NCBI RefSeq assembly: GCF_009828105.1
Contig: NZ_WTYQ01000003.1
Coordinates: 62,001 to 126,000, forward strand
Direction: 5' to 3'
DNA: 64,000 nt
Origin: Altericroceibacterium indicum
GTDB taxonomy: Bacteria > Pseudomonadota > Alphaproteobacteria > Sphingomonadales > Sphingomonadaceae
In this document: piece after piece, positions 60,229 to 64,000 of the stretch
Numbering within the stretch: the stretch's first letter is position 1
Layout of the letters: the number at the start of each line of letters is the position of its first letter
Made by a program: the position numbers and the translations under genes
Notes under the pieces: model-generated
Told to the model about the DNA's origin: nothing
What the model saw: the letters and a program-made list of their open reading frames with translations, nothing else
The model's database searches: none

Positions 60229-60768
60229 ATGAGCGAGACGCAAACAGCCATTCTGGCAGGCGGATGTTTCTGGTGCACAGAAGCGGTTTTCAACGATGTG
60301 GTTGGTGTGGAAAAGGTCGAGAGCGGCTATATTGGCGGCGCGGTTGAGAACCCAACTTATAAGCAGGTCTGCGAAGGCACGACCGGTCATGCAGAAGCCA
60401 TCAAGGTCAGCTTCGACCCCAGCGTGATTTCCTACGCGGATCTACTGGATATTTTCTTCGGCACCCATGACCCGACGCAACTGAACCGTCAGGGCAATGA
60501 TGTAGGCACGCAGTATCGATCTGCTATTTTCCCGATTGATCCGGAACAGCATGAAGAAGCGATTGCAGCCATCGGGCGCGCTAATGTCGATCACAACGAT
60601 CAGGTTGTGACCACGCTGGAATCACCCGGCGTATGGTATCCAGCCGAGGATTATCATCAGGAATATTGGGAAGGCGAAGGGCAGCGGAACCCTTATTGTC
60701 AGGCCGTGATTCCTCCTAAACTGCAAAAGCTGCGGAAGAGCTTTCAGGCTCGCGCCAAGTCTGCCTGA
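60229..60768 (+). CDS. msrA: peptide-methionine (S)-S-oxide reductase
   Basis: A 179-residue MsrA that repairs oxidised methionine. The active-site GGCFWCTEAVF is at residues 11-21, with GYIGGAVENPTYKQVCEGTTGHAEAIKVSFDP, HDPTQLNRQGNDVGTQYRSAIF and AEDYHQEYW as expected. AAAGGAGG lies before the ATG. No signal peptide, so it is cytoplasmic. msrB is not in the window. Confidence 0.97.
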   Translation: MSETQTAILAGGCFWCTEAVFNDVVGVEKVESGYIGGAVENPTYKQVCEGTTGHAEAIKVSFDPSVISYADLLDIFFGTHDPTQLNRQGNDVGTQYRSAIFPIDPEQHEEAIAAIGRANVDHNDQVVTTLESPGVWYPAEDYHQEYWEGEGQRNPYCQAVIPPKLQKLRKSFQARAKSA

Positions 60769-60777
60769 ACCAATGTG

Positions 60778-60800
60778 GCGGGGGCCATTTCAGCCCCCGC
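60778..60800. terminator. hairpin between convergent msrA and rsmB-like genes
   Basis: GCGGGGGC (60778-60785) and GCCCCCGC (60793-60800) are perfect eight-base arms with a seven-base loop, ten bases past the msrA stop. T runs are weak on both sides. Confidence 0.5.
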
Positions 60801-60813
60801 TGATTGACCTGTT

Positions 60814-62055
60814 TTATACGGCGCGGCGGAACCGGGCGATGAAGAAGCCATCAAGCCCGCCAGCTTCGGCGTGCATTCCGGGATGGGTCTGTATGTGATT
60901 GCCAGAACAGGCGCCTGCCAGACTTTCGGGGCATTCATCGGCCGAGATAGGATCAGGCGTGAGAGCGGCAGGGAAATTCTGCTTTACCCCTTCTTCCTCT
61001 TCCAAAGAACACACGGCATAGACAAATTGCCCATCCGGCTTCAGCCATGTTGAAGCGCGCTGGAGCAAATCTTCCTGCAGATCAGCCATTTCATCAATTT
61101 GCCGCGAACCAATCCGATGCAGAACATCGGGATGGCGGCGGCATGTGCCTGTAGCTGTGCAAGGCGCATCAAGCAGGATGGTATCGAACTGCCCTTCCGG
61201 CTGCCATTCCAGCGCATCGGCGACGATGACCTCAGCGGCAAGCCCTGTCCGTTCGGTATTTTCACGCAGGCGCTCAAGCCGTTTGTCGCTAATATCAAGC
61301 GCCGTCACTTTCCAGCCAGCTGCAGCAAGCTGAAGAGTTTTGCCGCCCGGTGCTGCGCAAAGATCGAGCACGGTCCGGCCTTCGCCTGCACCCAGCAAGC
61401 GCGCGGGCAGACTGGCCGCGAGATCCTGCACCCACCATTCACCCTCGGCATAGCCGGGCAATTCGCTGATCGTCGCCCCACGCGCCAGCCGTACATGCCC
61501 ACGTGCAAGGCTGATACCACCGAGCTTTTCAGTCCATTGCGCAGTTTCTTCCGGATTGCGCAATGTGAGATCAACGGCCGGAGGAACGGCAAGACCTCTG
61601 GCGATATCTTCACCACGCTCACCCCAGCGCATCATTACGCGATCAGGCAAGGTTGGGACTTCTGGCAGCTTCACTTCCTGCCGCACCAGTGTTGAGAACA
61701 CACCATGCGCCAATTTGCGCGGGCCACCTTGCAGCAGTGGTAGGCCGGTAGCGATCACCGCATGGGGTGGGGTGTCCAGCTGAAGCCATTGCACCAGCAT
61801 AATCCGCAAGACCATGCGGGCCTTGGCATCGTCAGGCAAATTCTTGCGCGTGGCCGAATCGATCAGCGCATCAAGATCGACCATATAACGCAGCGCATCG
61901 CCAGCAATCGCCCGCGCCAGAGCGCGATCAGCGAAATGATCGAGCCCCTTGGTGGAAGAAGACATCGCCTGATCCAGAGTCTCTCCACGGCGGAGGACGG
62001 CATCAAGCAGGCGCATGGCTGCGCGGCGGGCAGGAAATCCGGGTGTTTCGGGCAT
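60814..62055 (-). CDS. rsmB: RsmB-like 16S rRNA cytosine-C5 methyltransferase
   Basis: A 413-residue RNA m5C methyltransferase. An N-terminal NusB-like helical domain (about 8-125: FPARRAAMRLLDAVLRRGETLDQA) precedes the SAM domain with LDLCAAPGGKTLQLAAAGWKVTALDIS, the first cysteine motif LLDAPCTATGTCRRHPDV and the catalytic YAVCSLEEEEG. RsmB modifies C967 of 16S rRNA. The ATG at 62055 is preferred to a TTG six codons earlier. It is divergent from the DUF1674 gene. Confidence 0.92.
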   Translation of the reverse strand: MPETPGFPARRAAMRLLDAVLRRGETLDQAMSSSTKGLDHFADRALARAIAGDALRYMVDLDALIDSATRKNLPDDAKARMVLRIMLVQWLQLDTPPHAVIATGLPLLQGGPRKLAHGVFSTLVRQEVKLPEVPTLPDRVMMRWGERGEDIARGLAVPPAVDLTLRNPEETAQWTEKLGGISLARGHVRLARGATISELPGYAEGEWWVQDLAASLPARLLGAGEGRTVLDLCAAPGGKTLQLAAAGWKVTALDISDKRLERLRENTERTGLAAEVIVADALEWQPEGQFDTILLDAPCTATGTCRRHPDVLHRIGSRQIDEMADLQEDLLQRASTWLKPDGQFVYAVCSLEEEEGVKQNFPAALTPDPISADECPESLAGACSGNHIQTHPGMHAEAGGLDGFFIARFRRAV

Positions 62056-62166
62056 CCGGGTGCCATAGAACAAGTGACAGAAAAGTGGGAAACGCTTTTT
62101 TCACCAGCAAAGCCCCAAAACAGCCAGCGATTGCATCATGATGCGCCCATGCCCATTATAGAGCCT

Positions 62167-62358
62167 ATGAGCAGCGAAACATCTTCCAACCCGAAATCAT
62201 CGCGTGATTTCAAGAAGCCCGATTACTGGACGAATGATCCAGTACCGCAGCCCGCTGCGCCAAAGCCGCAGACCGAAGCCGCAGATGGGGACCACGATGG
62301 GGTCAGCCCAACCCGCTATGGCGATTGGGTAAAAGACGGAATCGCGATAGATTTCTGA
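62167..62358 (+). CDS. DUF1674 (SDHAF4-like) protein
   Basis: A 63-residue protein whose C terminus SPTRYGDWVKDGIAIDF is the conserved DUF1674 ending. Eukaryotic members (SDHAF4) help assemble succinate dehydrogenase by binding its flavoprotein subunit. The N-terminal half is low-complexity, rich in Ser, Pro and Lys, as usual. An in-frame ATG at 62149 is also possible. No sdh gene is adjacent. Confidence 0.85.
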   Translation: MSSETSSNPKSSRDFKKPDYWTNDPVPQPAAPKPQTEAADGDHDGVSPTRYGDWVKDGIAIDF

Positions 62359-62395
62359 TTGAGTTGGTGGCGGCAAGTGCGCCGGACTAATCCGT

Positions 62396-63418
62396 TCAGA
62401 TCCAGCCAGCCAGTTCGCGCCGCATCAGCATTTCCAGCATATCCATGCCAGCCTCCCCGGTGTTGAGACAGGATAGGGTGGCAAATTGCTCCCCACCTGC
62501 TTCCATAAACTGCTCTTGTCCCCGAATCGCCAGTTCCTCCAGCGTTTCAAGGCAATCTGCCGAAAAGCCCGGAGCGGCAATCGCCACCCGCTTGGTGCCT
62601 TTGCGCGCTTCTTCTTCCAGCACCACATCAGTCGCCGGTTCCAGCCATTTGGCGCTGCCAAAGCGAGACTGAAAGCTCGTTTCAATCCGCAAGCCCGGCC
62701 CCACGAGAGCGTCTGACAAAAGGCGCGCGGTTTTTCGGCAATGGCAATGATAGGGATCGCCCAGTTCCAAGGTGCGCTGCGGCATTCCGTGGAAGCTCAG
62801 CAGGAGCAATTCCGGCTGGAAAGTCAGGGCATCCAACTGGCGGCCCAGATCCTTGGCTAGCGCATCAATATAGGCCGGATCATCATAATAAGGCGGCAAG
62901 GTCCGCAAGGCAGGCTGCCAGCGCATCGCTTTTAACGTATCAGCGACCTTATCCACCACAGTGGCATTGGTCGCACCGGAATATTGCGGATAGAGAGGGG
63001 CCAGCACAATCCGCTCACACCCGGCCTCCATCATTTCTGCCAGCCGCGAGGGGATCGACGGATTGCCATAACGCATGGCAAAGCTGACCTGAACGCCATC
63101 CCCCAAGCGCTGTTGCAAACCGGCTGCCTGATCCTCCGTAATCACGGCGAGAGGTGATCCGCGATCGGTCCAGACCTGTTGATAGGCATGGGCCGATTTC
63201 TTCGGTCGTATATTCAGCACAATCCCGCGCAGAATCGGCTGCCACGCAATCGCTGGAAGCTCCACCACTCGCCGATCAGAGAGAAATTCGCGCAAGTAAC
63301 GCTTTACGGCTGCTGGTGTAGGCGCATCCGGTGTTCCCAGATTGACCAACAGCAGCCCAACTTTTCCGGTCGTGACGGGCGGATGATCTGCTGGCAGATT
63401 TTGCGATTGGTAAGTCAT
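62396..63418 (-). CDS. hemH: ferrochelatase
   Basis: A 340-residue HemH that inserts ferrous iron into protoporphyrin IX. KVGLLLVNLGTPDAPTPAAVKRYLREFLSDRRVVELP, the catalytic His region LLLLSFHGMPQRTLELGDPYHCHCRKTARLL and FQSRFGSAKWLEPATD with PGFSADCLETLEEL are typical. HCHC and the late Cys may relate to the iron-sulfur cluster of some alphaproteobacterial enzymes. Its ATG overlaps the stop of the molybdenum hydroxylase gene by four bases. Confidence 0.96.
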   Translation of the reverse strand: MTYQSQNLPADHPPVTTGKVGLLLVNLGTPDAPTPAAVKRYLREFLSDRRVVELPAIAWQPILRGIVLNIRPKKSAHAYQQVWTDRGSPLAVITEDQAAGLQQRLGDGVQVSFAMRYGNPSIPSRLAEMMEAGCERIVLAPLYPQYSGATNATVVDKVADTLKAMRWQPALRTLPPYYDDPAYIDALAKDLGRQLDALTFQPELLLLSFHGMPQRTLELGDPYHCHCRKTARLLSDALVGPGLRIETSFQSRFGSAKWLEPATDVVLEEEARKGTKRVAIAAPGFSADCLETLEELAIRGQEQFMEAGGEQFATLSCLNTGEAGMDMLEMLMRRELAGWI

Positions 63419-64000
63419 ACTTCCCCTGTGTGCAGCGGCAGGCGGCGCAAGCGCAGGCCGGTTGCCGAATAAAGCGCATTGGCCAAAGCCGGAGCGACCG
63501 GCGCAACGGAAAGTTCCCCCGGATCGAATGGGTCAGCATCGCTGGCAATCAGTTCAATCTGAATTTCTGGCGTGCCAGAAAGCGTCGGCAAAGCAAAATC
63601 TGCGAGCCGCCCATTGGTCGGCAGGCCCCGTTCATAGCCGGTGGCAGACCCCAGAGCGAGGCCAAGACCATATATCAACCCGCCTTCAATCTGTTGCAAG
63701 GCAATGTCGCGATTGATGATTCTGCCAATATCCACCGCAGCAGACATGCGCTTCACATCAAGCCCACCTTCCCCGATCTGAACATCAGCGACAAGCGCGA
63801 TACGCCCGCCGGTTTCCAGTGTGCCCATGTGATGGCAGGCAAGCCCCTGCCCGCTATTATCGCCGCCGCCGCCCCAGCCCCCAAGGCGAGCCGCACGTTG
63901 CAGACATTCCGCAAGGCGCGGATCTTCGCCCAACATCTGCATCCGGAATGACAGCGGCTCACGCCGGGAAAGAGCCGCCACTTCATCGATCAGGCTTTCC
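63415..64000 (-). CDS. xanthine dehydrogenase-family molybdopterin-binding subunit, 3' part
   Basis: The visible 195 residues are the C-terminal end of a large molybdenum hydroxylase subunit, with the rest beyond the right edge. SLIDEVAALSRREPLSFRMQMLGEDPRLAECLQRAARLGGW, VKRMSAAVDIGRIINRDIALQQIEGGLIYGLGLALGS and TLSGTPEIQIELIASD match the isoquinoline 1-oxidoreductase beta (IorB)/aldehyde oxidase type. The catalytic Glu normally found in GVGEL/GLGE near this end is less obvious, with PGELSVAPVAPALANAL in its place. It would need XdhC and MocA-type maturation as seen at 13-14 kb. Confidence 0.88.
   Translation of the reverse strand, partial: ESLIDEVAALSRREPLSFRMQMLGEDPRLAECLQRAARLGGWGGGGDNSGQGLACHHMGTLETGGRIALVADVQIGEGGLDVKRMSAAVDIGRIINRDIALQQIEGGLIYGLGLALGSATGYERGLPTNGRLADFALPTLSGTPEIQIELIASDADPFDPGELSVAPVAPALANALYSATGLRLRRLPLHTGEV

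Noticed and set aside
1-64000. CRISPR arrays, prophage, insertion sequences, integrons
   Set aside because: No regularly spaced direct repeats, transposases, integrases or phage structural genes were found by reading the window. Tn-like inverted ends next to a transposase are absent.

Overview
The window reads as chromosomal DNA of an alphaproteobacterium, most likely a sphingomonad (Sphingomonadales). Support for this comes from a LigM-type tetrahydrofolate-dependent aryl O-demethylase, an NDUFA12-type complex I subunit, a DUF1674 (SDHAF4-like) protein, a Flp/Tad TadE-TadG set, a heme oxygenase plus bacteriophytochrome pair with an HWE-type kinase, Psd plus PmtA lipid genes, and a DUF2155 lipoprotein. 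Genes are densely packed, with many 1-4 base stop/start overlaps. I see no prophage, insertion sequence, CRISPR array or rRNA operon. All assignments come from reading translations and motifs; no database search was possible.

0-15 kb: the 3' part of dnaB, a lipoprotein, a phospholipase D/cardiolipin synthase-like protein, rpoZ with a good promoter and terminator, a CNNM/CBS membrane protein, a ParA-like ATPase, ftsH and a BaiN-like flavoprotein. After a structured intergenic stretch come a GT4 glycosyltransferase with a second C-terminal domain, a GH130-like glycosidase/phosphorylase, and XdhC and MocA-like maturation factors for a molybdenum hydroxylase. 14.4-17.4 kb: a minus-strand tadG-tadE-tadE set whose TadG-like protein carries a large Gly/Asn-rich repeat domain.

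18-24 kb: an accessory catabolic cluster (DUF3237, SDR, NTF2-like, GMC oxidoreductase on minus; NTF2-like, MetE-like zinc alkyltransferase and IclR regulator on plus) around a perfect TetR-type palindrome. 24-27.3 kb: a CaCA antiporter and nhaA preceded by a long leader with an intrinsic terminator (riboswitch candidate), divergent from an OxyR-like regulator lacking the peroxidatic cysteine.

27.5-39 kb: the usual tRNA-Trp-secE-nusG-rplK-rplA order is broken. rplK-rplA lie on plus; nusG, secE and tRNA-Trp lie on minus about 8-11 kb away. Between them is a C1 module: ligM-like O-demethylase, metF, purU and folD, which together would take an aryl methyl group through methyl-, methylene- and formyl-THF to formate. 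A CinA-like protein and an alpha/beta hydrolase accompany it.

39-64 kb: aat; a recX-DUF192-NDUFA12-DUF2155 group; a fatty-acyl-AMP ligase; a DUF389 membrane protein; telA-xpaC-PHA-system genes; bphO-bphP; tonB; a lipid island (psd, class III aminotransferase, membrane protein, pmtA); tRNA-Lys overlapped by folK; an AguB-like amidase; a UbiH-family hydroxylase; a secreted methyltransferase-like protein; msrA; an RsmB-like methyltransferase; DUF1674; hemH; and the 3' part of a molybdopterin hydroxylase large subunit that runs off the right edge.
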